Assembly (NCBI GenBank): GCA_011947345.1
Contig: JAAVTG010000222.1
Coordinates: forward strand, 62,001 to 126,000
Origin: Phytophthora quininea
Lineage: Eukaryota; Oomycota; Peronosporomycetes; Peronosporales; Peronosporaceae
Reading direction: 5' to 3'
DNA length: 64,000 bases
Position numbers and translations under genes: made by a program. The notes beneath the pieces were generated by a model. The model was given only the letters and a program-made list of their open reading frames with translations. It did not search any database and was not told the origin of the DNA. Shown piece after piece: positions 11,762 to 23,300 of this stretch (within the stretch, counting starts at the first letter, position 1; each line of letters opens with the position of its first letter).

Positions 11762-12990
11762 ATGGCTCACCCAACGTACTCGACAGAGTTGAAGAATACG
11801 ATTGTCGCTCGAGTGGGAAGCGGTGAGACTGTAGCGGATGTTTCAGCTTCAGCAGGTGTCCCTGAAAGAAGAATAAGAAAGAGGATGAACAAGACTAAGC
11901 GTGGAGAGTCACTAGAGCCATCACAGAGTGAAAAAACACTCCTACCACCGGAAGCAGAGCGGCATCTGTATGATTGGATTGTCGGGCGACAGCTTGTTGG
12001 GTACCCCGTCAATCGCTCAGGTATTTTGAGGAAGGCGAATGAGATTTCGCTGATTATGTGCAGCGTCAGCATTGGCAGCGGCTAGTACCGTCGATTTTTA
12101 CAGCGCCATCCGACCCTAGCGCCGCGGATTGCGCAAGCTCTCTTTGGAGCGGAACAATGTTTGTGAGGAGGATTTGACTTCGTTATGCAATACACTGACG
12201 AAACTGGTGATCGAGCATCGTCTCGACATCGCTCGGGTGTTTAATATGGATGAGACGGCATTTCAGACTCGCAAAAAGTAAGAAGGTGATTGCAGTACCT
12301 GGATCAACCAATATCAGGTGCACAGACCACTCTGTAAACTTTCATCTGTCAATTGTTGCATGCGGAAGTGCTGCGGGCTTTGATGTACCTCCAGGGAATA
12401 TTCCCTCAGGCAAGACCGTGCAGTGGGATCTCCTAGCGGATTGTGGCGTTCCTGGTGCTGCTGCGACGACGTCGCCGTCAGTTTCATCAACGCTTTCCTA
12501 TTCCAGTGGTGGCTACAGGTTTTCTTTTTCTGATTCTGTCCCGGCCGACGTGCAAATGTCTATACTATTGGTGCTGGATGACTGTGCGTCGCACTACTCC
12601 GCCGAAGTAATTGAGACCGCTTACCGGTTAGGTGTAATGCTAGTGCTGCTTCCGCCTAATGCTACCCACTTGCTGCAGCCTTTAGATGTTGCTGTGTTTG
12701 CTACACTAAAGGACAAACTATGTAAGCTAATCAACGGGGTTGTAGAAGAAGACGACGAAGGTCGCTATTCGATTGATAAAGCTCCAGCCATTAAGCTCGC
12801 CAGTATGGCATGGTCCAGCGCCAAAATTGGAAGAAGCATCAAGATCGGATGCCAAACGCGCGGTATATTCTCCGTTTCGTTGGTCAGCATGACTGACCGT
12901 CTCCAGGTCTACAAGAAAAACGGGGCCCGCGTTATGTCCATCTGGCATCATGGCTTCATGCGAAGTCATTCATCGAAGCTGAAATTCTGA
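11762..12990 (+). pseudogene. pogo/Tigger-like DDE transposase relic
   Basis: The N-terminal HTH (YSTELKNTIVARVGSGETVA, VSASAGVPERRIRKRM) is followed by DIARVFNMDETAFQTRK, carrying the first catalytic Asp, and ILLVLDDCASHYSAEVIETA plus LLPPNATHLLQPLDVAVF, carrying the second and third. This is the classic pogo DDE_1 order. Stops and frame changes between 12062 and 12250, and around 12420-12500, break it. A C-terminal region continues to 12990. It is inactive as it stands. No terminal repeats were located. Confidence 0.8.
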
Positions 12991-13578
12991 CGCTACCAGC
13001 GCCACGAAAGCACGCTAAAAAGCGCAAACAAGTATCTGTAGGGGGACGCTGGCTAACGCACGAGCCGCTGCAAAATATCTCTGCCTGTCCAAAAGCAAGC
13101 AGAACGAAGACCTCAAAATCACGATGAGCATTCACACGTGAGGCCTGCCCTAGCGAAAACAACGAGAGACTGGAGTCTGTTGCCGCCTAAAACAAAACAA
13201 TATGTTAGTTCGATCTATTAGATACAACTGCAGTGTAAAACTTACCATTTTAGTGCGGAGCATTAACGGCAACGAGAGGACTCGAAGCCGCGACAACCCT
13301 GCTCCCCTAAGGGCCCTCAATAAGCTGGCCGCAATAACGACCTAAGCTGTCAGCATTTGCAGCTCTCAGTATCACCCGCGCCATCCAATAACCTTCTCTC
13401 GCTCAATGATACTAAGAAATTACAAAACTTGGGGAACACACCTGCCAGAATTCCTGCTGGAGGGGTCATAGTAAGACTAAGACAGAAATGCGGCCCTTAA
13501 TTGATCATATATTCACATGCACTAAATTCAAAAGTTGTATGTGTTTCTGTCGCGGTCGTTGTTTGGTAATTTCCCTTA
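12991..13578. other. No gene seen
   Basis: This is the 3' flank of the pogo relic and the left flank of the Harbinger element, ending in the TTA target site at 13576-13578. No coding segment is supported. Confidence 0.4.
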
Positions 13579-13745
13579 GGCCGTCTCCACCGCATAGCAA
13601 CAAATATGGCAGCAAAACCGCAATATAAAGTTTAAGTGACCATTTGCCACTGGAGCAAAACACAACAGGCTCCACCGCGCAGAAGCCAATTGACGCCCTT
13701 GAGCGCCGACCCCTCCAAGCCCCACCTTGCCCAAGCTCCCCCAGG

Positions 13746-15991
13746 ATGGAGTCAAGTGACGACGAGCTGGAGACACGTGCCAGTGACGGCGAGGATGAGG
13801 TGAGCTCCTGTCCAGATATCTCTTCCTATTCAGCATAGCTCTAACGTTCGTACGTAATTGATGCTATAGGCGATAATGCTTCTTATTCTCGCACAGCAAA
13901 TGGCGCCAATTGAACGCAAGCGGGGGAGGGGATCAGTGCCTGGAAAAGCCGCGAACATCACATGTGACTTCGAAGATGATCACAACAAGCTGTGGACGTA
14001 CGACTTCGCAGAGAGCCTACGATTCCCGGAAAAAATACTTCCGGCGGCGGTATCGAATGCATCGCTCTCTCTTCATTCGTGTCATGGATGCCGTCGTCGC
14101 CAGAGATGCTCACTTTCACTGCGAGACGCCCTAGGCAAAAAGGTCTGCCTTCTCTGCAAAAGTGCACGGTAGCGATGGGAATGCTTGCCTACGGTTGTAG
14201 CGCGGATTCACTCGATGAAAACTTATCGTGCGCTGAAAGCACAACTCTCGCCTACACTAAAAGGTTTCGCCAAAACGTGATTGATATATTCGAGGAAGAA
14301 TATCTGCGTGAATCTACAGAGCAAGCCATAGAGCAGCAGCTGCAGTTTTCAGCTGAGTGGGACTTTCCTGGATGCATCGGATCGCTCGACTGCATGCACT
14401 GGATGTGGGAAATGTGTCCATACACACTGAAAGGACGGTATGCAGGAAAGGAGAAGAAACCATCCATCGTGCTTGAGGCTGTAGCAGATTATCGGCTATG
14501 GATCTGGCACTTTTGCTTCGGGGCAGCAGGCTCCAATAATGGTACGTCTGCATATCCATGACGGCGTCAATATGGCTTTGGATTTCTAATTGCTATTGTG
14601 ATGATATGCAGACATAAATATTTTGAACAGTTCCCCTCTTGTGAACAAGTTTATTCTCCAGCAGAATATTTGCGACCGCACTTATGTGGTGAAGCTTGTT
14701 GTGGATTGATGGGAAGATACCGCGATTGTTGGGTGATGGTGATGGACAGGTGAGACACACAGAGAACAGTCGGAGAACTCCCGGCCGACCGACCGTGATC
14801 ATTTTGGGTCGGTCACTGTGGTCGGTCATTGGTGATCGATCACGGGCAATCATTTCGGTACACGATCACTTTCGGTTGATCAGGTGCGATCATTTCGACA
14901 CGCGATCACGATCACTGTACATCGGTCATGTGCAGTTACGTGGGTATGCAATCACTCTCTGATGGCACACTACGATCGAGTGGATGTTGTGCAAAGGAAG
15001 CCCGGCGAGGGAGTGATGCGCAAGCAAGTTGAAGGACGGCGGAGCTGAGTAATACCCAATGAGCGGTGACGAGATCTTGGGTGCTCTCTTTTGAAGACGT
15101 TAAGCAAGGACAAAGTAAGGATAGTGTAAAGGAGTGCAGACAGCTGTAGTAGATAGAGAAGAAGGCTAAAGAACAAACAGAGTTGATTTTCCCCTGGAAC
15201 GCACAAGAGGTATCGGGCACGGGAAGGTATATTGGCCCATCCACGCCGTCAAGTCACAGAGGACCCGGAAGCTTTTGGCCGGTAATCACTCACCCCGAGA
15301 TCCCGCTATCGGAAGCGGTCACGCTCGCAAGAGCCCAAGGAAAGGAAAGGAAAGGACAAGGACAAGAAAAAGGAGGACCCAAGACAGCGTCTGGCCCGTC
15401 TACCACGAGCTCGAAGACTCGCTCGGAGGACGACACCCCAACCCGGACAGCAGGCGAAGCATATCCGCGCTGCTGCCCAAGGTCCCACGACTGCTCAAGT
15501 CTGTTCAAGTGACCACCAACCCACTCATCTCCAAGCCACCTGAAGAGCGTTACCCGCCCGCCGACGGGTACACAAGGTGAGGGAGCGTTCAGCACACGCA
15601 CGGCATATCGGAGTACCTCCTCCGAGGTCGGCAGTCTGGGCACCGTGCGCAGGGGCGGTTTCGGTACATCGCGCCTCGCAACACTTGCAGGGTCGCTGGT
15701 AAGCAATTCGAGCAGCTTTACTACCTTGTAGACGGAATCTACCCTCAATTTTCATGCTTTGTGCCTAACATTTCACAACCGGAGACTCCTAAGGAAAAAT
15801 ACTTTGCCAAACAGCAGGAAGCAGCACGAAAAGATGTGGGGCGAAGATTTGGAGTGTTACAGAAGTGTTTCCATATATTAATGAAGCCGAGCCAAGTTTG
15901 GTATGCTGAAGATATGCTGTCTGTCATGAAGGCTTGTGTGATTTTGCACAACATGATTGTAGAAGATGAGTGGGGGGAGTGGAAGGATTAG
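13746..15991 (+). pseudogene. Harbinger transposase (DDE_Tnp_4), interrupted
   Basis: Starts MESSDDELETRASDGEDE, then a short intron to AIMLLILAQQ. The frame shifts near 14010-14050. The core then reads ALSSF/RSLFIRVMDAV, VAMGMLAYGCSADSLDENL, FPGCIGSLDCMHWMWEMCP (first Asp), and VLEAVADYRLWIWHFCFGAAGSNN. Homology stops at about 14553. It resumes near 15698 with KQFEQLYYLVDGIYPQFSCF and KEKYFAKQQEAARKDVGRRF, ending ACVILHNMIVEDEW. The gap between SNN and YYLVDG is filled by inserted DNA. The protein is clearly dead because of frameshifts and the insertion. Confidence 0.85.
14560..15697. mobile_element. Unidentified insertion inside Harbinger element 1
   Basis: About 1.1 kb separating two halves of the transposase. 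14790-14940 is packed with GATCA-type motifs. 15180-15580 has a long open, Gly/Lys/Arg-rich segment (PEIPLSEAVTLARAQGKER) that could be the start of a retrotransposon gag after a truncated LTR. No target duplication, PBS or matching ends could be fixed, so the class is unknown. Confidence 0.45.
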
Positions 15992-16189
15992 AGAAGCTTC
16001 CTGAAGAAAAACGCACGTACTGACAACCACGCATGTCAGATACAACGGTGTTCGTGCAGATGAGGAACAGATCGACGTGAGGGAGTTTATTGCAAGACGA
16101 CACCTGATTCGATCCCAGAGAAATCATGTCATTCTAAAGCAGGCGCTCGTTGATCACTTGTGGGGAATAAAAGGAATGCAAAAACTAGT

Positions 16190-17258
16190 TCAGTTTAGAG
16201 ATTTTGCAGCAAAATTAAACAGAACAAGCATACCTTCTGCGGTAGGATTGGTGTTGTCTGTTGCGAGGTTTTCACTTGTCGCGTCGACAGCTTCTATGCC
16301 TGGAGTTACGATGACTTCATCCTGCAATTGTTTCAATATTTTTTCCTTGTTGATCTTCAGAATGCGCGCAGAAAGCTCATCTTATCCATCCAGCGATGCG
16401 AAAATAATGCGATTTTGCTCTCGCTCTTCCAAGAGTTTCAGTCGTTGTTCTTCTAGTTCAGCCTTACGCTGTGACGATCTTGAAATCTCGACTGCAGCAT
16501 CTGCTAGCTGTAGGCTACTCATTTCTTGAGATTGCGCTGCTTTTTGCTTCTTTATGCCTATTGGGCGATCGTCTTTGCATGATGTGTCGAGTATTCCGTT
16601 TGAGTGTCTGTAGAATGCCCCTCGCCGTGGTTGCTGCTACGTTTGCGTGATGATCTAGCGTCTGGCAGCACCTTCCACTTCGGCTGTAAACGAAGCTCTC
16701 GCCAAGCTTCCAAAAGGTCAAATTGCTCGAACATGGTGATTGCATCTTGGAATCTATCGTCATCAGTCTTCTCACTTTGATTAAGCTGTTCGATAGCAGC
16801 GATACACCCGTAAAACGTTCTTACTGCAAGACGAACAGTCTTCCAGCGGTTCACTACTGTATTTTGGTGACGCTCGAAGCGGGGTTGGAGTCGCGGTCGT
16901 GTTTCGTTGTATTTTGCTGTAACTCTTCCCCAGAATGCAGGCCCAGACTGGTCTGTGCCGACGATGTTGTCCTTGGAGACTGCTAGCCATGTTTTTGCGA
17001 GTGCATGATCTTTAGTATTTATCCAGTTGGGCCCACGATCGCCAGGCTTGGTGGTGATAGATATCGAGTCGCCAAACGCAGTATGTGGATCTTTGAGAGG
17101 CACGAATACTGTCCGAAAAAATGCCCTGCCACCAGTGCAGGTTTTGAGATATCCAGCTCACTTGCGCCGGACAACTTATTTGCTGCTAGGGAGCAAATGG
17201 CGAAGCAAATCGGCTCTGTTTCCTCGCACGGAAACTTTTCATTTGCTGCTGGAGCCAT
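16190..17258 (-). pseudogene. Myb/SANT-like accessory protein of Harbinger element 1
   Basis: Starts MAPAANEKFPCEETEPICFA at 17258 and shifts frame near 17100. The DNA-binding region follows (PNWINTKDHALAKTWLAVSK, FWGRVTAKYNE, NTVVNRWKTVRLAVRTFYG), as in plant and oomycete Harbinger partner proteins that deliver the transposase to DNA. The tail is a coiled coil (ELEEQRLKLLEEREQNRI) with an in-frame stop near 16390, then EAVDATSENLATDN. It lies tail-to-tail with the transposase. Confidence 0.7.
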
Positions 17259-17625
17259 TTTGATCCTGCGATGGAGCGAGTTGGGGGTCATTTATTCTTA
17301 GTTTACTGCCACATGAGCATTTTGCTGCCGCGATGGAGACACCCTTAGGCCCGGTCTTGTCCGTGCGCCACACGTGCTGTGCCTGCCAGTGGCTAGGACT
17401 CACCATTGTTCCACCGGTCTGGTTCGGACCAAAACGCTCCGTGCCAGCGGCACTTGCTGTTTGCGCGACTCGTAATATTTCACCACGCTAGCGCAACTTC
17501 GCAGGAAGCTGCATCGAGGAAGCTGTTGATCAATATGCAGGTGCTTGTGCTCCACTCGTTCTTTTGGCTGCTGCGCCCACGTGTGTCTTTGTTGTGCTCA
17601 TTTACCTTTTGGCGGGGTGGAGGCA

Positions 17626-18744
17626 ATGGAAGACAGTGGTGAAAGAGTCCCAGCTACAGGCTTATCGCCTGCAAGCGAGGCCAGCGGTGTCACCTGCCTT
17701 TCAAGTCGTGCATCTGCTGCAGATGAAAGCAAGGCCAGCATGCCTTTGGCCCCAGTAGTGTCGGCGATGTGGACGGTGGCAGACCCTTGAAAGACGACGC
17801 CTCCGACTTCAGACGACTACTCAACGTGGACAGTTGAGCAACTGCGGAAGGAGTGCACGAGTCGCAAACTTCGCCTAGGAAGAAAGACATCTACGGCTGA
17901 CGGCGTCAAGCATCTGCAAGAGTTCGATGCGCTGCACCGCTCCATGGTTGCAGCAACGCTGGAGTCCGGCGTCAGCTGTGACGATGTGCTGCCACGGACT
18001 AGCAACTGCTGCGTTCGGCTGCTGAACGTGTTGTTTTCCGATCTCTTTGCGGTTCGCTTCGCTCAAATCGGCGATAAACCCTCGCGCCAGCAGCTCGACG
18101 CTGGCCAAACCCACAGCAATTCGTCGTTTTGGCGTGATGTGACGTTGGAGTTCAACACGAACGTCACGGACTGCAACTGCCTTATGAGCGACGACGTCCG
18201 CTTTGATGGTGTTGACCCCTCTGTTGTGGTGGTGCATGGGGCTTCCAAGTTGTACGAGATGTGGAAGGATGTCAACAACAAGTACTTGAAGGCGATGGCT
18301 AAGTTCACCAAGTCGGGCGAGCACGGGGACGATTTTTTCGTACTGTGATGGAGCTCTTGCCACGTTTTATCTCCGAGAGTGCTTGAAGGTGAAGCATGAC
18401 TTGACAAGCTTCGTGGATGGCGGCCTCTGCGGGGACGACCAGTTTGATTCACTCAAGCAAGGACGCAGCAGTGAGAACAGCCAAAAAATCTCCACCAGGC
18501 TTCGTCGAAGAAGAAGAAAATCGAGCTGGTTGAGTCAGTGAATGCGCTTGCTGCCAGTATTGCTCCTGTTGCTCCAAGCACGATGGACAAACTGATGAAT
18601 ATGCACAAGTTGATTCAACAAGTGGAGGCCCGGTTGTATGAGCTTGAACAGCAAGGACGGACGGATGGCTCGGTGCAAGGCGGCTTGGACATGTATCGCG
18701 CCAAGTTAGCTAAACTGGAAGCCGCCTTGTACGATGAACTGTAG
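17626..18744 (+). pseudogene. SAP-like accessory protein of Harbinger element 2
   Basis: The start MEDSGERVPATG at 17626 stops after about 55 codons. The conserved part then reads WTVEQLRKECTSRKLRLGRK (SAP-like helix pair for DNA binding), VKHLQEFDALHRSMVAA, FWRDVTLEFNTN, VVVHGASKLYEMWKDVNNKY and CDGALATFYLRECLKVKHDL, ending in KLIQQVEARLYELEQQGRTD and a TAG at 18744. Frame changes near 17790, 18340 and 18500 break it. Proteins of this type accompany oomycete Harbinger elements; the exact role is not known to me. Confidence 0.6.
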
Positions 18745-18787
18745 GTGCTTGAGCTCGTTTGTCGTAGCTACTGCTAATCAATTAAAC

Positions 18788-20083
18788 CTACGCCAACACA
18801 CTACCTCTTTCATTTGCAGCGCGGCGGATATTGTAGGCAGGACGGAGAATATTCAGTCCTCGCAGCTTTGACACGTATGCACTGCACAGCAACTCCAACT
18901 CCGGCGTCTGTTCTGGATACACTTGAGAGGAAGCATACATCGGTCGATACGTCGAGATGTCCTCGATTCCCACCGTCAGGTCCGTCTCATCGGCAGCGGT
19001 TCTTGCGGCGAGTGCAGCAGCCATGTCGTCATCGTCATCGACATCACCACCACCGTCTTGCTCCAGCCGCTCATCGATACAGAAGTTGTGCAGAATACAC
19101 GCAACGTGAACAACCTTCTTCACAAGCTTTACTCCAACCCGAAGAGGAGACTTAAAAATTCGCCACTTGTTAACGAGCAGGCCCAAGGCCATCTCCACCC
19201 GGATCCGTAGCTGGCTCAAATGAAAATTGAAGCTGTCACGATATCGGTTATTTGTCTGTGGTCTTGTAAATGGCGTGAGAAGCTTGTTGCTATTGGAATG
19301 AGCGTTGTCTCCGGCAAGGAACAGTCCAATAGGAAACGTTTGTACAGTGCGAGAGAGTTCCCACCGCAAAAATGCCAACGCATCGCCCATGCCACCAGGC
19401 GAGGCGCTGGTCACGGCAATGAAACGACTCCGATGATCCACACACGCCTGCACATTGACGCCATAGCGCTGATAATGCCCCGAGAAAACGTCACCACACG
19501 ATTGACCTCTCCTGGGCACTTGGATACTGCACAGCCAGCCGTCGATAGCACCCACACAGCCCGTTAAAACGCGGTTACTATTGAGGCGGGCGAACGCTCA
19601 AACTGCCTGGCGCTGCTCGAACTTGGTGGTAGGGAATGTTAACTGCAGTTCATCGTGGTTTTCAATCGCAGTCATGACTTGATGAATACAGCCGTAGAAC
19701 CCGGATTTGCTTGCCCCTGAAAGTGATCGAACAGGATGGAAGGAATATCCTGCAAGCCAAGAAATAAACATTTGCAGCTTGTTGACCGGTGTAAGAGGTT
19801 TGTCACCTCTGGTCCGCCGACGCGATTGCGCCTCGTCGACGCGAATACTCGGCGCCAACAAGCGCAGCAGCTTTTCAAATGCCCGGAATAAGATCCTGTA
19901 GTATTGTGTGAATTGACCTTCGTTTAGCAGCAACTGCGAGTGGTGGCGCCAGTTAAGGCGCTGCCTGTGCAAGCACGGACGTCGTTCGTCAACGCCATCA
20001 TCATCTGCCAGAAGCAGCACACACACCAGCACCACAGCAATCACAACAGCAGCTTTTCTCTCCACCACGTGACGCCTTCGCAA
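18788..20083 (-). pseudogene. Harbinger transposase with one in-frame TGA
   Basis: One continuous frame of 432 codons from 20083 to 18788 broken only by TGA at 19600-19598. Before it: YYRILFRAFEKLLRLLAPSI, NKLQMFISWLAGYSFHPVRS and FYGCIHQVMTAIENH. After it: GCVGAIDGWLCSIQVP (first Asp), VNVQACVDHRSRFIAVTSAS (second), a DNAHSNSNKL block, and the C-terminal NKWRIFKSPLRV and ACILHNFCIDERL. The order fits DDE_Tnp_4. The residue lost at the TGA is probably Trp (context RQAV*AFARLNS). The true initiator is unclear. Confidence 0.85.
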
Positions 20084-20395
20084 GTTGAGGAGGGGGATCT
20101 GGAAATTACGTTATATGTTACAGCGTGGCGCGTGGCGCAGCCATTTGCCATGGCACTTCTTGGCGCCATGCATGGCACCTGCACGGCACGAGAACCCCTA
20201 AACCACAGCTGTGAACGACAAATCAGATGTGAGATGGCACCAATTTCGTGCCATGGCGCGCGGTCAAGACCAGGCCTTAGAGAGATCATGAAGTTGGGAC
20301 ATGGAAATCTGGGTCATATATACAAATCTGTAATGCTAGGAGTTTACAAAGATTTTGCTCTATAGGACAGTATTGGTGTACTGGTTCAGCATTAA

Positions 20396-23300
20396 CACAG
20401 GATGTCCCTTTGAACCGAACCAAAAATGGCCATTTTTGGGGGTGGAGGTCGAAATCAACTTTTGCATTAGACAATTTTCAGGCACGAATTTGATATCAAT
20501 CATCTCGGTAGCATGTATTATTTTAAATGGAAAAGGTTTCAAACGCGAACACGTTATTGTTGAAGAGATAAAACGCCTCGAAGTTGGCGTTCGTTTAATA
20601 GCATTGACCCTTGTCATCGCCTAAAAAAGGCCGGTCTTTGTTACTTGTAACAGGGCGCCAACGTGACCAGTGTATCCCTCTAAAACAATACCGATCGCCC
20701 AACACTCATACGCCGCAGATCCCTGTGATCGAACGAGGAAGACGTACACCACCGGGCGGCACAACAGATGAGCGCGACGCATGTCCTCGATGGTAAGACG
20801 ATGGCAATAGTCCCACATCTACAACTCCGAAGCGCATTCTGAACGAAACGGACGCCATTCGACTACGACTGCGCACACAAAACCTATATCGGAGTATCTG
20901 AACGAACTTCACAGAGGGTTGTAGGTAAGGTATCAGAACATGGAAGGCAAAGCAGAGACGTATTGGTGTCGATGATCTGAAGCCAGCAGGCCACGGAATG
21001 CTGTTGAACACCAACCTGGCGTTAGGCGTCAGGTTCGCCATTGTTGGCCACTCGCTGTGGCTTCTTGTGCACCCACGGTGGAAAATGCCGATATCGTTTT
21101 GGCGTGAACTTGTCCGTTGGAGATCACCAGACCAGAAGCACGGGAACAAGCTTTAAGTGATTTACTCGCCGATGACGCTTCTAATCAATGACTCCTGTCG
21201 TACTGACTTCAAAAGCAGGATACACTAGGGTTTTGGCACAGGCCGAGCAGATGCAAGCGGGGCAATGACAAAAGGACATTAGCACGCGGTCCGACTACAA
21301 ATATCGGGGGATATTGTTTTCGCCGACAACAGGGAAATTCAAGCGCAAGTACTAGATCAACACAGTCAGCCAGAACAAATGGGAACAGAGGTTTGGATAT
21401 TGTAAAGCTAATAGTGCTTTGCAAGAGATTAAAAATTTGAAAGAACAGTAAAATGATCGACGGTTTGCGAAGCTCGTGTTTATTTATCGTAGCTCATTGC
21501 GTTTTTTCTGGTTGTATTTCACTCGAGATTTCAAGTAGGTGATTTTTCTTCGAACTTGTTCATCGTTCAAACTGGATTCAGGAAACGCAGACTTGAACAG
21601 CTCCACACTGCTTGGTTTTATACTTGGTTCTTTGTCAATAACCTGTTGTAAAAATTGAGTCTCTGGTACCTGCTTTGGGCGTGTGCCTGGCGTTTTGGCC
21701 GACTTATACAGTTTTTTCAACCGACTGATCTCTTGTCGGATTTCATTTTCACTCGGAAAACCACGCGGTCGGGATATTTTAGCTGGAGTTTTTCCAACAT
21801 TTTCCCTGGCCCCATTTTCGCTGATCCCTTCGTAATCCCTTCGTCAAAATATTCCTGAATTTCTTGTCGGAACTCTCCAATTAGATTTTTGCCGTACATT
21901 TGGCCGCGAGGTGGCCGTCACGCCCACCCAGCCTGAAATTCTACGGATATTGTGAAGCGACCCGTTTTGGATTTCCCTTCAGATTCATAGTTACCTGACG
22001 CAGATTGAATAAACAATTTGCCTGAAGTGCGCATTTCCTGAGCAATCTGTACTGCGTATGATATAGCATCTTTTGATGGGTTTACATCGCTTTTTGGCTT
22101 TGATTTCCGGTGTTTTGATTGATAATTTCGTGCTCGACGTATTAGTTGCCCTTGCGTTATAATGTGGACATCAGTGACTGGTCCACGAGTAGCGCCTGCC
22201 TCAATCGTACCTACATCACATTCTCCGTTGGATACATCCTCTTCGCTGTCCAAAACGGCTTCAAGTACACCGCTGATTTTGTCGACATTTGCGTCGTTTA
22301 CCACCAGTGGCCTTAGGATCGCTTCATCATCAGAATCGAATTGCAACACCTCCAAATCGATTTCTTCTATAAACTTTGTGTCGTCGTCAACCTCATCTAG
22401 AATACTTTCACAGTTGTGGTAAGTGTGTCATTTTGAGCCAATATCTCACGATCAGAAAATGCATTAGAACTGTACGTCGTAGTTTCCTCGTTTGCTGTCA
22501 ATGCGTCTTCAAGCCTATCCATCTCAGGAAGCATTTTGCATCGAAATTTCAAAGGCTGACAGAGTACGCTACAACCTGCTCCGATGCCAGAGTACTCAAA
22601 AATCGTAAGAATAAAATTTGGGCACGAGTTGTAGCTGGTCGACCCACCGGAGTTACCAGTTGTGTCGATTGATGGAGTTAGGAGGTTTACCACAATTCCA
22701 TTTACTCGCGAGGCGACTGCTTTCAGTTTCTTCTCCATCCGAACAACTTGTGTTGAAAGTTCCTGTAATTTCTGTCTGTTGTGCTGAATCAACTCAAAAC
22801 GCAATTCTTCATTCCATCGCAAGATTGCAACCCAAGCACAGCTTGGGTAAGAGTCACGCATTTGTTCCCTAGCTTTATTCATTCGATCAGATGCGCGGTG
22901 GCACACGCAAAGTGAACGTCAAGTGCAGATTTTCCATCCTGCGTCTCTGAATGAATAATTCGCCGTATTGATATTCCATGAGCATGTGAGAGAAAGGGAA
23001 CAACAAGAGGAAGAAGCCAATTCTGGTAACACGATGCATTGTCGGAAAGCAGTGTTGTATACTTCACAGAAGGTAAATCTTTGCGAATTCGACAAATTAC
23101 AGCTTCAAGAATAGAGATGACAGCTTCTCGATCTTCTTGAATGTCTGTCAGCAAAAATGATCATAATACAGCCGCGTCTCAACCGCCTGTGCGTTAGTTT
23201 CCGGTGGTTCGGCATCAACATACTCAAAGTAGTGAATAAGAGCTCCATGCCAATTCATTCCACGTTTGCCAAAATGATGCAGCTGTGTCTCTCTGAAATA

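Larger units (their letters stand above)
13579..17346. mobile_element. PIF/Harbinger DNA transposon, element 1, with a nested insertion
   Basis: The left end GGCCGTCTCCACCGC starts directly after TTA (13576-13578). The right end, read on the minus strand, is GGGTGTCTCCATCGCG and is followed by TTA (17347-17349). The ends are imperfect inverted repeats sharing GTCTCCAYCGC and a downstream GGCAGCAAAA. The 3-bp TTA duplication is the Harbinger hallmark. It carries a transposase (+) and a Myb/SANT-like protein (-) in the usual convergent order, and is split by about 1.1 kb of foreign DNA near 14560-15700. Confidence 0.8.
17350..20276. mobile_element. PIF/Harbinger DNA transposon, element 2
   Basis: Left end GGCCCGGTCTTGTCCGTGCG follows TTA (17347-17349). 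The right end, read on the minus strand, is GGCCTGGTCTTGACCGCGCG and is followed by TTA at 20277-20279. The ends match at 17 of the first 20 bases. Length is 2,927 bp. It holds a SAP-like accessory ORF (+) and a transposase (-), convergent. The left TTA is the same one that ends element 1. Confidence 0.88.

Noticed and set aside
14790..14940. CRISPR-like or satellite array in the GATCA cluster
   Set aside because: Motif spacing is irregular and there are no constant repeats with unique spacers. The context is eukaryotic.
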